DNA of 64,000 nucleotides, taken from Bombiscardovia apis (GTDB taxonomy: Bacteria; Actinomycetota; Actinomycetes; Actinomycetales; Bifidobacteriaceae). Both the position numbers and the translations under genes were made by a program. The notes beneath the pieces were generated by a model. The model did no database searches. It was not told the DNA's origin and saw nothing but the letters and a program-made list of their open reading frames with translations. The DNA is taken from the NCBI RefSeq assembly GCF_033095945.1, contig NZ_AP026800.1:1873114-1937113 (forward strand). The letters run 5' to 3'. Below are positions 54,427 through 62,992 of the stretch, piece by piece (positions within the stretch are counted from its first letter, which is position 1; every line of letters begins with the position of its first letter).

Positions 54427-54505
54427 AACTCTTACGATACCCGCCCCCTCAACCCAGTCTTTCAGCCCACCGAAAACGGTCAGAGCAGACCGTTAAAGTG
54501 TAAGC

Positions 54506-55444
54506 ATGAGTGAACAAATTCGCGACGTTATTGTAGTTGGATCTGGCCCCGCAGGTTACACGGCAGCCATTTACCTAGCAAGGGCCGGCTATCAGCCGCT
54601 CGTTATCGCCGGAGCCATTACCCCCGGCGGCCAGCTGGTCAACACGACCGAGGTTGAAAATTTCCCTGGCTTCCCTCAAGGCATTATGGGTCCAGAACTT
54701 ATGGAGCAAATGCGTGAGCAAGCTGAGCATTTCGGGGCCCAGGTGGAATATGACGATGTTATCGAAGTCGACCTAACCGGTTCGGTCAAGACGGTCACGA
54801 CAGATGCCGGAGAGCATTACAGCGCCCGCGCTATCGTCATCACCACCGGCTCCCAGTATCGCAAGCTCGAAGTTCCTGGCGAGCGCGAATATGCGGGCAG
54901 GGGTGTCTCTTACTGCGCTACCTGCGATGGTTTCTTCTTCAAAGACAAGCCGATTATCGTCGTCGGCGGCGGTGATTCCGCTATGGCTGATGCTGATTTC
55001 TTGACCCGCTATGGCTCTTCGGTAACTATTGTCCATCGCCGCGAAAGCTTCCGCGCCTCCAAGATCATGGTCGACCGCGCAAAGGCCAACGAAAAGATTT
55101 CCTTCGAACTTAATGCTGTGGTCAGCGAGATTCATGGTGGCCCTCAAGGCGTAGAATCCGTTACCGTGCAAGACACCGTCACCGGCGAGACTCGTCAGAT
55201 TGATGTTAACGGCATCTTTGTGGCCATCGGTCACACTCCCGAGACCAGCTTCATCGAGGGCGAGCTAAAGCTCGACGAAGACGGCTACATAGTCGTCGAA
55301 GGCTCTTCCACTCAGACCTCGCAGCCGGGCGTATTTGCTGCTGGAGATGTAGTAGACAAGGTCTATCGCCAGGCCATTTCAGCAGCAGGCATGGGTTGTC
55401 GGGCCGCACTAGATGCTCAGGCTTACCTAACTGCATTAGAGTAA
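54506..55444 (+). CDS. trxB: Thioredoxin-disulfide reductase
   Basis: The 312-residue flavoprotein has the FAD-binding GSGPAGYTAAIYLARAGY (about residues 13-30), the redox-active CATC at about 137-140, the NADPH-binding VVGGGDSAMADADFL and the C-terminal GVFAAGDV. It uses NADPH to reduce thioredoxin. Mycobacteria place trxC after trxB in this syntenic block; here parB follows instead and no thioredoxin is in the window. The ATG at 54506 has no clear ribosome-binding site; TAAAGT lies just upstream and a leaderless transcript is possible. A strong terminator follows. Confidence 0.95.
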   Translation: MSEQIRDVIVVGSGPAGYTAAIYLARAGYQPLVIAGAITPGGQLVNTTEVENFPGFPQGIMGPELMEQMREQAEHFGAQVEYDDVIEVDLTGSVKTVTTDAGEHYSARAIVITTGSQYRKLEVPGEREYAGRGVSYCATCDGFFFKDKPIIVVGGGDSAMADADFLTRYGSSVTIVHRRESFRASKIMVDRAKANEKISFELNAVVSEIHGGPQGVESVTVQDTVTGETRQIDVNGIFVAIGHTPETSFIEGELKLDEDGYIVVEGSSTQTSQPGVFAAGDVVDKVYRQAISAAGMGCRAALDAQAYLTALE

Positions 55445-55470
55445 GATTTTCATACTATTCAAACAAACAG

Positions 55471-55503
55471 AGAGGCCGACTAGGAATTACCTAGTCGGCC
55501 TCT
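55471..55503. terminator. Bidirectional terminator between trxB and parB
   Basis: AGAGGCCGACTAGG (55471-55484) and CCTAGTCGGCCTCT (55490-55503) form a perfect 14-bp stem with a 5-nt loop. The genes on both sides are convergent. The flanks are moderately T-rich in each direction. Confidence 0.85.
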
Positions 55504-55529
55504 TGCATTAGCTAATCTCGAGCTACGGC

Positions 55530-56966
55530 TCAGACCCAGCCGTCGTTCGAGTTGGCCTGTTCGGCTTGAGCTGCTTTTTGCTCAAGAAGCAGGGAGAGAA
55601 TGCGGTTCATGTCGTCTGGAGATGAGTACGTAATCTCAATCCTCCCCCGCTTCTCGGTTCCCTTGATATCGACCTTAGTCTCAAAGCGATTTTCTAGATT
55701 GCCCAACAGCGGTGACCCAGCCCAAACGCTGGCCTTTTGCTTGCGTGGTTTTTTGGCAATATCGCTAGTCTTCAGCGCTACCAGTTCTTCAGTAGAGCGC
55801 ACCGACAGTCCTTCGGAGATGATTTTATCGGCCAAGGCTTCCATGTCTTCTGGAGTTGAGAGAGCCAGGAGAGCGCGGGCATGCCCTGCTGAGAGCACAC
55901 CTGACTCAACTTTCTTCTGAACTACCGGAGGCAGTTTAAGTAGGCGAAGCATATTGGCAATTTGTGGGCGAGACTTTGAAACAGACTTCGAGAGCTCCTC
56001 TTGAGTCATTCCAAATTCGTCCATCATCTGCTGATAGGCCGCTGCCTCTTCCAAAGGATTAAGGGCTACGCGATGCAAGTTTTCCAGTAAGGCATCACGG
56101 AGCATATCGTTGTCGGCAGTGGTCTTAACAATGGCAGGAATCTTCTCGATGCCAGCCATTGTCGTTGCACGCCAACGCCGTTCGCCCATGATGATTTCAT
56201 AATGGACGTCTGGCGATTGAGCTTTGCCCTCTTCCAGCTTTCGCACCACGATAGGCTGCAACAGACCTACCTCAGTAATCGAGTGCGAAAGTTCAATCAG
56301 TTCATCTTCGTCAAAGATGCGACGCGGCTGATCCGCATTAGCCTGGATGCCACTCACCGCAAGCTCGGCCAAATACCCACCCTGCACGGGCTGCAAGCCG
56401 GCATCAGCAGATTCAGCAGTAACTGATGCAGTAGGTGCCTTAGAGGCTTCTGAGGGGGCTTCGGTGGGCTTGGAGGTATCTATTACCGTTTCATTCTTGA
56501 CTGGTTTACTAGATAATGTTTCACGTGAAACATTTTGCTCAGCACCACCAAAGAACAAATCGCTAGGATGCTCAAGGTCACTGAGCTTCGGGACTGACAT
56601 GCGGTTAGGCCTAGTCTTCTTGACCGCTGTTTCACGTGAAACATTTGTCTTTCCAGACTTGTTTGCTCCCTCTCGCGTCTTAGAACTCGCCCCAGCAGTA
56701 CTTGATTTTTTACCGGCGGAAGCTGTCTCACTTACAGGCTTAGCCCCAGAAGATGTCTTACTGCGGGGAGATTTTGTCGCACTACTCTTCGATGCTTTGC
56801 TGGCAGAAGTTTTAGCCGGTGCCTGGTTAGTCTCTACTGAAGCATTATTGCTTTCCGAAGCTGAAGCAGAGGCAGCAGGCTCCGACGCAGTTTCTTCCTG
56901 ACCTTCTCCAGGCAGTGCAGGGAAGAGCGCACCGAGTCCTTTGCCCAATCTCGAACGTTTCGCCAT
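55530..56966 (-). CDS. parB: Chromosome partitioning protein ParB (CTPase, parS-binding)
   Basis: The 478-residue protein has a conserved N-terminal RSRLGKGLGALFP (ParA-stimulating peptide). A long Ser/Ala/Lys-rich spacer of about 170 residues follows, then the ParB CTPase domain with IMGERRWRATTMAGIEKIPAIV (about 275), an HTH with QEELSKSVSKSRPQIANMLRLLKLP and a C-terminal dimerisation domain. It loads at parS and slides as a clamp to organise the origin. The extended spacer is longer than usual. Its ATG overlaps the parA TGA. Two parS sites lie inside the gene, within the spacer-encoding part. Confidence 0.96.
   Translation of the reverse strand: MAKRSRLGKGLGALFPALPGEGQEETASEPAASASASESNNASVETNQAPAKTSASKASKSSATKSPRSKTSSGAKPVSETASAGKKSSTAGASSKTREGANKSGKTNVSRETAVKKTRPNRMSVPKLSDLEHPSDLFFGGAEQNVSRETLSSKPVKNETVIDTSKPTEAPSEASKAPTASVTAESADAGLQPVQGGYLAELAVSGIQANADQPRRIFDEDELIELSHSITEVGLLQPIVVRKLEEGKAQSPDVHYEIIMGERRWRATTMAGIEKIPAIVKTTADNDMLRDALLENLHRVALNPLEEAAAYQQMMDEFGMTQEELSKSVSKSRPQIANMLRLLKLPPVVQKKVESGVLSAGHARALLALSTPEDMEALADKIISEGLSVRSTEELVALKTSDIAKKPRKQKASVWAGSPLLGNLENRFETKVDIKGTEKRGRIEITYSSPDDMNRILSLLLEQKAAQAEQANSNDGWV
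56517..56532. promoter_or_regulatory. parS site 1 (inside parB)
   Basis: TGTTTCACGTGAAACA matches the bacterial parS consensus in all 16 positions. It lies inside the spacer-encoding region of parB. Confidence 0.95.
56628..56643. promoter_or_regulatory. parS site 2 (inside parB)
   Basis: A second exact TGTTTCACGTGAAACA, 111 bp from site 1, also inside the parB coding sequence. Confidence 0.95.
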
Positions 56967-57997
56967 CACTCACTCTCCCTGTCGCTGTACTTCTTAGCAA
57001 TTGTATTTATTACTTCTCGTGATCGCTCAGCAATCTCCAGGGCCGCCTCACTGTAGGCAACCGAACCTGCTCCCCGTGGATCATAAGATATAACGCTCTG
57101 TGCAAAACTCGGCGCTTCCGAAATCTTAACCGATCTCGGGATAGTAGTCTTCAGCACAATTTGCGGGTAATGTTCTTTGACTTCGTCGTACACTTCGCGG
57201 CTCAGCAAAGTGCGCCTATCAAACATGGTAATTATCATAGTAGATACGATGAGCGCTGGATTGTAGTTCTCCTGCACCAGTTCGATAGTATGCAGCAATT
57301 GCTGCAACCCTTCGAGCGCATAGTATTCTGCTTGCACTGGAATCAACACCTCATTGACTGCACACATAGCATTCAAGACGAGGAGACCTAAACTGGGCGG
57401 GCAATCAATAATTACGTAGTCATAACGCTTAGAACTATTAGACAAGAATTCTTCTAGCGCTGCCTTCAACAAATGATTGCGCTCAGGCAGATTGGCAACT
57501 TCGAGTTCTGCGCCGCTTAAGTCTATAGAAGCGGGTACTACGTCCAGATGCTTAAAGTGGCTGCTAGTCTGTTTAGCATCCTGAATGCTGACCCTGCCCT
57601 CGATAACATCGTAGGTAGTTGGACGGTCAGGAGTGCGCTCAATACCGAGACCCGTCGAAGCGTTTCCTTGCGGATCCATATCAATAACCAGTACCTGAGC
57701 ACCATACTCAGCAAGCGCACAAGACAGATTGACGGTCGTTGTCGTTTTACCGACACCACCCTTCTGGTTGGCCACTGCTATAAGCCGAGTCTGCTTGGGC
57801 TTGGGAAACTTGATATTCTGGAGAGCGGCGTAGCGACTCGACAGATTAGCAATCTCAGCGCCGACGGATGAATTACCATCATTGTCTGCGAAGATTCGTT
57901 TTAGCACATCTGAAGCCGACTCTATCTTCGGCTTCGGCGGCAGCTTCAAGTCTGAGCTCACGCTCGACTGCCGGGGCCGTTCATTAGCCTTTGTCAC
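56966..57997 (-). CDS. parA: Chromosome partitioning ATPase ParA/Soj
   Basis: The 343-residue protein has a deviant Walker A motif (NQKGGVGKTTTTVNLSCALA, about residue 75), switch motifs DMDPQGNASTGLG and DCPPSLGLLVLNAM, and a 65-residue N-terminal extension. It forms an ATP-dependent dimer on DNA that ParB-parS complexes follow during segregation. The start is GTG at 57997, with GGAGG 8 nt upstream. It overlaps parB by the TGATG junction. Its upstream region is the parS/DnaA-box cluster, not rsmG directly as in many actinobacteria. Confidence 0.96.
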   Translation of the reverse strand: MTKANERPRQSSVSSDLKLPPKPKIESASDVLKRIFADNDGNSSVGAEIANLSSRYAALQNIKFPKPKQTRLIAVANQKGGVGKTTTTVNLSCALAEYGAQVLVIDMDPQGNASTGLGIERTPDRPTTYDVIEGRVSIQDAKQTSSHFKHLDVVPASIDLSGAELEVANLPERNHLLKAALEEFLSNSSKRYDYVIIDCPPSLGLLVLNAMCAVNEVLIPVQAEYYALEGLQQLLHTIELVQENYNPALIVSTMIITMFDRRTLLSREVYDEVKEHYPQIVLKTTIPRSVKISEAPSFAQSVISYDPRGAGSVAYSEAALEIAERSREVINTIAKKYSDRESE

Positions 57998-58052
57998 GTA
58001 GCCATCCTCCTTCGTCCTCCTCCAAGTTTCGTGTCACAGCTGGACATGCAAC

Positions 58053-58252
58053 TTATCCCAAAACTTATCCACCAGGCTGTGGATAAGTGTGGACAAGTTG
58101 ACTCGCTACTTCTCGACTGACATTCAAGCACTAAGAAGGCAACCGTATACAAAGTCAACGGTTCCAACACTTACCAGACCTATCCTACATGACTTTCTCT
58201 ATAAGAGCATCTGCTGTGGATAACTTTTTGACAGTGCGCAAGCTGTGGATAA
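58053..58252. promoter_or_regulatory. DnaA-box cluster
   Basis: TTATCCCAA at 58053, TTATCCACC at 58065, TGTGGATAA at 58078, TGTGGACAA at 58088, TGTGGATAA at 58215 and TGTGGATAA at 58244. The first two and the next two are in opposite orientations around 58075. Confidence 0.8.
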
Positions 58253-58298
58253 CTCACTCTATATACACCACAGATGGGATTTGATAATTATTTAGTTT

Positions 58299-58314
58299 TG
58301 TTTCACGTGAAACA
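58299..58314. promoter_or_regulatory. parS site 3
   Basis: Exact TGTTTCACGTGAAACA in the parA upstream region. Confidence 0.95.
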
Positions 58315-58550
58315 ATGACAGCGCAACAAAAAAATAGCTTCGGACAAAATCATCTGATCTAAGCGCCCACTGCACAATCAGCGAACGGGTATTCGTCAAA
58401 GATGTATTGGCTCACCTAGCTGCAACGTTCTTGCCCAACAACTTAAAATCACTTCGAGCCCATCACAGAATCGCATTAACAGTTATCTGTCTCCAAGGTA
58501 CGACTGCCTGCAGCAAAATCGTAAACACAATACAAGCGAGCCGCTCAGAT

Positions 58551-58566
58551 TGTTTCACGTGAAACA
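58551..58566. promoter_or_regulatory. parS site 4
   Basis: Exact TGTTTCACGTGAAACA in the parA upstream region. Confidence 0.95.
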
Positions 58567-58717
58567 ATTAATGGAGCAACCAGTTCTCAAGTTGCTTTTT
58601 AGCAATACAACAACATGAACATCCCGGTAAGTCACAAGTTAAAGCCCGTCGCCAGCGACATCAATCGTAATCATTCGCAAGCCCTTATCAAGATGGATTG
58701 TTTACTCTCAACATAAT

Positions 58718-58733
58718 TGCTTCACGTGAAACA
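58718..58733. promoter_or_regulatory. parS site 5 (one mismatch)
   Basis: TGCTTCACGTGAAACA differs from the consensus by one base (T to C at position 3) and may bind ParB less tightly. Confidence 0.8.
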
Positions 58734-58825
58734 TTCGAATCTGCACTCAGTCATCTGAACAAATCACAACCTACAACTAACACAACTCTTCCATGAAAGG
58801 AAAACCGGATCGGAAGGCTGACGAT

Positions 58826-58841
58826 TGTTTCACGTGAAACA
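58826..58841. promoter_or_regulatory. parS site 6
   Basis: Exact TGTTTCACGTGAAACA, 65 bp from the stop of the DUF915 gene. Confidence 0.95.
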
Positions 58842-58905
58842 ATCCCCTCAAGCCCCCGCTGCTGCCCTAGCAGCATTCGATTTTACCCGTCACACTCGGC
58901 AGAAT

Positions 58906-59766
58906 TCACCACAGAAACCCTATAAGTTCCCTATCCACCTGATCACTCTCATGCAGATTACTATGTCTTCCTTGTGACCCATGAATTGTGATTTCACGAT
59001 AGGTTCTAGCCCGACCACCAAGCAAGTATCTCAAAGATTGAGAAGAGGCATTAGTAATGTTCCCGTCTGAATGTGAACCATCATCGAGATCGCCGAAAAT
59101 GTTTAATACATCGACCTGCTTATCAGGATAAGTAGTACGTAGTCCCAGTAGAGATTGGAACTCATAGGTCTGCGGAGACGGTAGTCCCTGCTCGTTGAAG
59201 GTCATTCGATTAGGTAGGTCATTATTGCCAATGATGCCATTAAAATTGCCGGCCAAATCAGCTTGCTTTATCAGTCGTGGTCGCTGGGCATCGTTTGCCG
59301 TGTCTCTCAAGTAATTTAGCAGCACCATATTACCCATAGAGTGCGCAACGACTTTATACTCATCGAAGTAATATTGAGATCGCACGGCCTCGAGGGCTGC
59401 CTTGAACCAAGTGCCACAGAGTCGATAATCTGCATTCGTTTTATCTAACAAGCTCACTTCTATCAGAGGGTTTGTCGCATCTTCGGGAATTGCTGCAAGC
59501 AATTGTGCCTGCCCCTCAGCGTCGACGTCGACTCTTACCGCTGTCTTACTAACACCCGCGTCTTTGATAGCGTTTACCATGTGCATCTCAGAGAGATAAC
59601 TGCCGTTCCAACCATGGAGAAAGAAGGTCGGAACCCGAGACTGTACGTACTTCTCTTCTTGCCGCAGTCCGCTAGTAGCAGGCACAATACAGCAGAGCGC
59701 AAGCGCCAGCAGCGTGATCAATATACCCAGCACAAGCCTAACCCAGGTATGCCGTTGTTTTGCCAC
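58906..59766 (-). CDS. DUF915 alpha/beta hydrolase, membrane-anchored or secreted
   Basis: The 286-residue protein has an N-terminal hydrophobic segment (about 10-28, VLGILITLLALALCCIVPA) that acts as signal or anchor. The alpha/beta hydrolase domain has TFFLHGWNGS (oxyanion region), VVAHSMGNMVLLNYL with the nucleophile Ser (about 144) and an acidic residue in NIFGDLDDGSHSDGNI. The C-terminal SQGRHSNLHE carries the catalytic His. This is the DUF915 family, better known from lactobacilli; substrates are unknown. Its place between rsmG and parA interrupts the usual actinobacterial order and suggests insertion in this lineage. Confidence 0.88.
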   Translation of the reverse strand: MAKQRHTWVRLVLGILITLLALALCCIVPATSGLRQEEKYVQSRVPTFFLHGWNGSYLSEMHMVNAIKDAGVSKTAVRVDVDAEGQAQLLAAIPEDATNPLIEVSLLDKTNADYRLCGTWFKAALEAVRSQYYFDEYKVVAHSMGNMVLLNYLRDTANDAQRPRLIKQADLAGNFNGIIGNNDLPNRMTFNEQGLPSPQTYEFQSLLGLRTTYPDKQVDVLNIFGDLDDGSHSDGNITNASSQSLRYLLGGRARTYREITIHGSQGRHSNLHESDQVDRELIGFLW

Positions 59767-59951
59767 AGTGCCCCTCCTCGGTAAATCCTCTTCTCAGAGC
59801 ACTCTACCAAGGTCTGGGCTCTGCTCCTAGTTTCATCTCATAAACAAACAGTGCGCCGCAACCCCTGTAAACCGAACTCAAAGATGCGCACCTACCACCG
59901 CATGCAAAAGGACAAAGCAATAGAAAGAACAGTCAGCAAAACTGCATCCCA

Positions 59952-60779
59952 CTAAATCTTATCCACAACGACCACGTGCGTGCCTTCGAGCCCCTGCCCG
60001 ACAGGCGCATCAAATACCCGAGGATTACGCCCTCCACACTTGCGGAGTTCCTTCTCAGCCTTGTCTATTTCAGCCTGCGCCGATTGCCCCTTTAAGGCCA
60101 CTAATTGCCCGCCAGATTGAACTAACGGGAGCGTCCAGGCGGACAATTTCGTTAAAGGTGCCACGGCTCGACATGTTACTGCAGCAAAAGAAGCGGCCAA
60201 GTTCGGCGTATTTCCAGGTATCGAACCGGTTCGATACTGACCCGATACATGCGTTTCGACAGCAGGACTCTTCTTCCGCTTACCGTTCTTCTTCTTACTC
60301 GAATTAGCAGTACTCTTAGCAAGAGCAAACAAGTCTTCAGCTCGACTGCGCACAATCGCAACGTTGGTGAGTCCTAGCTCGTTCACCACTTCGTTGAGCC
60401 ACTCAACTCGGCGTTCCATAGGCTCAATCAGAGTAATCTCATAGTCTGGCAGGCAAACGGCCACAATCACTCCAGGGAACCCACCGCCTGAGCCAACATC
60501 GGCAACTCTTCGCGAGCCTGCTGCCTGGCAAGCCTGCTTCACAAAGGGCACAATTGCGGCAGAATTGAGAATATGCCGCTCCCAAATAATGCTGGTATCG
60601 CGAGGCCCAATAATGCCCCGTGTCAGTCCTTCGCGCGCTAGCTTATCGTGAAAAAGCTGCAGTGGCTCCAATGCTGGACCCAAGACCGTGCCTAAAAGCT
60701 CAGAGCCCTCCAACTGATCAGGTACAGGGCCCGACTCTATAACAAGTCCACCAATTTGCGCCTGCTCAGAATCAGTCAT
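59952..60779 (-). CDS. rsmG: 16S rRNA (guanine527-N7)-methyltransferase RsmG
   Basis: The 275-residue protein has the SAM-binding [17 protein letters not shown] (about residue 95), [15 protein letters not shown] and a C-terminal [15 protein letters not shown]. It methylates G527 of 16S rRNA. Between [11 protein letters not shown] and the RAVAPL motif lies a basic insertion of about 45 residues ([11 protein letters not shown]...) not present in the E. coli enzyme. Part of it is encoded by the 20-bp palindrome at 60218-60237. The ATG at 60779 overlaps the khpB stop by 8 bp, and frames extending to 60827 are not supported. Confidence 0.94.
   Translation of the reverse strand: MTDSEQAQIGGLVIESGPVPDQLEGSELLGTVLGPALEPLQLFHDKLAREGLTRGIIGPRDTSIIWERHILNSAAIVPFVKQACQAAGSRRVADVGSGGGFPGVIVAVCLPDYEITLIEPMERRVEWLNEVVNELGLTNVAIVRSRAEDLFALAKSTANSSKKKNGKRKKSPAVETHVSGQYRTGSIPGNTPNLAASFAAVTCRAVAPLTKLSAWTLPLVQSGGQLVALKGQSAQAEIDKAEKELRKCGGRNPRVFDAPVGQGLEGTHVVVVDKI
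60218..60237. repeat. Perfect 20-bp palindrome within rsmG
   Basis: The sequence GTATCGAACC and its exact complement form a 20-bp palindrome without spacer, inside the lineage-specific insertion of rsmG. Bases 60221-60236 equal the 16-mer at 49254-49269 in murJ. Confidence 0.85.
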
Positions 60780-61377
60780 CGGCTGAGTTCTCTGTCTGCA
60801 GCTCGTTTTCAACAATCTGATCTTCAACTACCGGCTCTAAATCTGCATCGTCAGCAATCGAATCATCTTCTACAACAGCGGTAGACTTGGCATAAATCGT
60901 GACGTACCGTGCCGGCTCTTCACCATGCGAGCGAGACTTCAGCCCCTCTTCGCGGACTAAATCGTGTACAATCTTACGCTCAAAGGAGTTCATCGGGGCT
61001 AAATCAACCGACTCTCCGCTCTCGTTAGCCTCATCGATTGCATCGAGCGTGGTCTGACGCAACTTCAAACGCTTTTTCCGCAAAAATCCGTCCACATCAA
61101 TAATCAAGTGAGAACGCTCACCTGTGCGCTGTTGCACAGCCAGGCGTGTGAGACGCTGCAAAGCATCAACGACTTCGCCGTCTTTACCTATTAACTGCTT
61201 GATGTCGCTGTCATCGTCTGCCACAACCTGCACTGTAGGCCGATGGTTACGCACGCCCATCTCAATATCGCCCTCATAATCGATAATATCAAGGAAATCT
61301 TCCAAGTAATCAGCAGCGATATCAGCTTCTTCGTTCAGCTGTTCCATCGTTTTGTTCTGATCCAACTCTTGTGACAT
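60772..61377 (-). CDS. khpB: RNA-binding protein KhpB/Jag
   Basis: The 201-residue protein has a type-II KH domain ([20 protein letters not shown], about residues 63-85) and an R3H domain ([31 protein letters not shown], about 135-165), followed by an acidic tail. The N-terminal Jag domain of Firmicutes proteins is missing, as usual in actinobacteria. It binds RNA with the small KH protein KhpA and influences cell division and wall synthesis in other species. The ATG at 61377 follows AAGGAG. It overlaps rsmG by 8 bp. Confidence 0.94.
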   Translation of the reverse strand: MSQELDQNKTMEQLNEEADIAADYLEDFLDIIDYEGDIEMGVRNHRPTVQVVADDDSDIKQLIGKDGEVVDALQRLTRLAVQQRTGERSHLIIDVDGFLRKKRLKLRQTTLDAIDEANESGESVDLAPMNSFERKIVHDLVREEGLKSRSHGEEPARYVTIYAKSTAVVEDDSIADDADLEPVVEDQIVENELQTENSADD

Positions 61378-61553
61378 CTACCATGCTCCTTACTCGTGTG
61401 ACTCTCCCATCGCTTCATCTTGAATGTACCTTCGTCAGGCAGATCTATCATTGACCAACCGATTCAAGCAACCCGAGGTAAGCGACAAGTTCGTTCTCTC
61501 TTCGAGAATACTCATGGGCGCACCCAAGCCGAAACAAGGCCGCGCCCTGTCCG

Positions 61554-62576
61554 TTAATTTTTTCGACGCTTACGACGAGGCTGTTCGCGCTGGCGAGATA
61601 CCTTCTTGCCAGAACGTGCCTCGTCTTCCAACTCCTTGAGCTTCGCAAGCTCTTCCTCTTCAATAGAGGGCAGACCCTTACGGGCGCGACGAGCACTCTC
61701 ACGCTTGTAGTCGCGTTCCTTCTTCTCTTCAGCAGCTGGGGAACCTGGAGTTGGCATGTGATATACCTGATACAAAGTCTGACCCAAGGTCCACACGTTG
61801 TTTGTCAGCCAGTAAATCAACACTGCGAAGGGGAAAGCAATACCTGAGAAAATATACATGACAGGGAATAGGTATGCCATCATCTTCTGCATCTTATATT
61901 GCTGGCCGTTCATGGAAGCGCGGGGCATGTTCTTACGAATATTGTGGAACTGCGAATAGAACATAGCTAAGCACATGAGTGCAATGAAGACTACGATAAC
62001 CACTTTGCCGGCACCCTGGGCAGTGACCAAATTATCAGAAATGCGCAAGCCAAAGAAGCTGGTCTTCTCAAATTCCGAAGCTACTTCTTTTGTAAAGGCT
62101 CCAAGGGGCTCGTGGGTTCCGCGCGCAATGAAAGGCACCGCAGAAAGCACATAAAACATGGTGGCGAAGACGGGGCTCTGAATCAGCGCAGGCAAGCACG
62201 AACCCGCAGGATTGGCATGATTATCTTGGTAGAGCTTCATTGTCTCGCGGCTCATGGCTTCGCGGCTAGCCGGATCCTTCTTGCCCTTATACTTATTCTG
62301 AATTTTCATCAGCTTGGGTTGGATGGCTTGCATACGCCGCATCGATTTCATCTGTTTGATGAAGAGCGGCAGGATAAGCAAACGAATCAAGATGACCAGA
62401 ATCACCACTGACAGCGCCCAAGCTACTCCAGGTCCGTCGTTGAACCCAATGAAGGTCAGCGCCTTGTGGCACCAGACCATCACGTACGTCATCAACCACT
62501 CGATCGGGCGCAGAATCTTATAGAAGAATCCGAAGAAACCCTGATCGAAGGTAAAGGTGTTATAGCTACGAAACAT
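61554..62576 (-). CDS. yidC: Membrane protein insertase YidC
   Basis: The 340-residue protein is of the short Gram-positive Oxa1/YidC2 type without the large periplasmic domain. It has five hydrophobic segments, among them GVAWALSVVILVILIRLLILPLFI, which holds the conserved Arg in the groove (R about 66), and AYLFPVMYIFSGIAFPFAVLIYWLTNNVWTLGQ. The C-terminus is strongly basic (RRKRRKN), as in ribosome-binding YidC forms. It inserts membrane proteins alone or with SecYEG. The ATG at 62576 has AAGGAG 11 nt upstream. A weak GC-rich inverted repeat lies at 61516-61547 after the stop. Confidence 0.95.
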   Translation of the reverse strand: MFRSYNTFTFDQGFFGFFYKILRPIEWLMTYVMVWCHKALTFIGFNDGPGVAWALSVVILVILIRLLILPLFIKQMKSMRRMQAIQPKLMKIQNKYKGKKDPASREAMSRETMKLYQDNHANPAGSCLPALIQSPVFATMFYVLSAVPFIARGTHEPLGAFTKEVASEFEKTSFFGLRISDNLVTAQGAGKVVIVVFIALMCLAMFYSQFHNIRKNMPRASMNGQQYKMQKMMAYLFPVMYIFSGIAFPFAVLIYWLTNNVWTLGQTLYQVYHMPTPGSPAAEEKKERDYKRESARRARKGLPSIEEEELAKLKELEDEARSGKKVSRQREQPRRKRRKN

Positions 62577-62578
62577 CG

Positions 62579-62992
62579 TTAGATAGTCTCCTTAGGCGAT
62601 GCTGACAATGAGCGCCCTACCTCGGTCGTTGTCTGCTCTTGCAGTGGTTCTAATCTGGGCTCTTCGTGGGCTGCGGACCAACTACATCGGTAACACAGGG
62701 AAAACTGCGCTGGCACATCGTCGATACCACCCGCGCTCCAAGGTCTGCACCGCAAAAGCCGCAGGGTAGCTAAACTGATGCCACGAACTGCACCGAAGTG
62801 TTCCACGGCGGTCACTGCGTATTGAGAGCAAGTTGGATAGTAGCGGCAGCTGGGCGGCGATAAAGGCGAAATTTTACGCTGATACCAGTCCAGTGCATGT
62901 AAGCAAACTTTCGCAAATGGCGAGACGCGGCGCGAAGAACCAGCGTTGGAACTTCTATCAACGCTAATCTGTCGAGCTTGTGCTTCGCTCAT
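62579..62992 (-). CDS. yidD: Membrane protein insertion efficiency factor YidD
   Basis: The 137-residue protein contains the YidD core at about 28-100, ALDWYQRKISPLSPPSCRYYPTCSQYAVTAVEHFGAVRG and LRLLRCRPW, with conserved cysteines. N-terminal and C-terminal tails are variable. It supports membrane protein insertion together with YidC. The start codon overlaps the rnpA stop (ATGA), and it ends 2 bp before yidC starts, so rpmH-rnpA-yidD-yidC read as one operon. Confidence 0.93.
   Translation of the reverse strand: MSEAQARQISVDRSSNAGSSRRVSPFAKVCLHALDWYQRKISPLSPPSCRYYPTCSQYAVTAVEHFGAVRGISLATLRLLRCRPWSAGGIDDVPAQFSLCYRCSWSAAHEEPRLEPLQEQTTTEVGRSLSASPKETI

Larger units (their letters stand above)
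57998..58905. other. 908-bp origin-proximal intergenic region with parS and DnaA boxes
   Basis: The gap between parA and the DUF915 gene has no credible open frame. It holds six DnaA-box-like 9-mers between 58053 and 58252, three of them perfect TTATCCACA/TGTGGATAA (58078-58086, 58215-58223, 58244-58252), and four parS sites between 58299 and 58841. The sequence is A+T-rich, with no strong terminator. It could be part of the replication origin or a DnaA-titrating/ParB-loading region about 6 kb from dnaA. Confidence 0.75.

Noticed and set aside
56347..56901. 184-codon forward frame within parB
   Set aside because: Antisense to the parB spacer; no start site and no family features.
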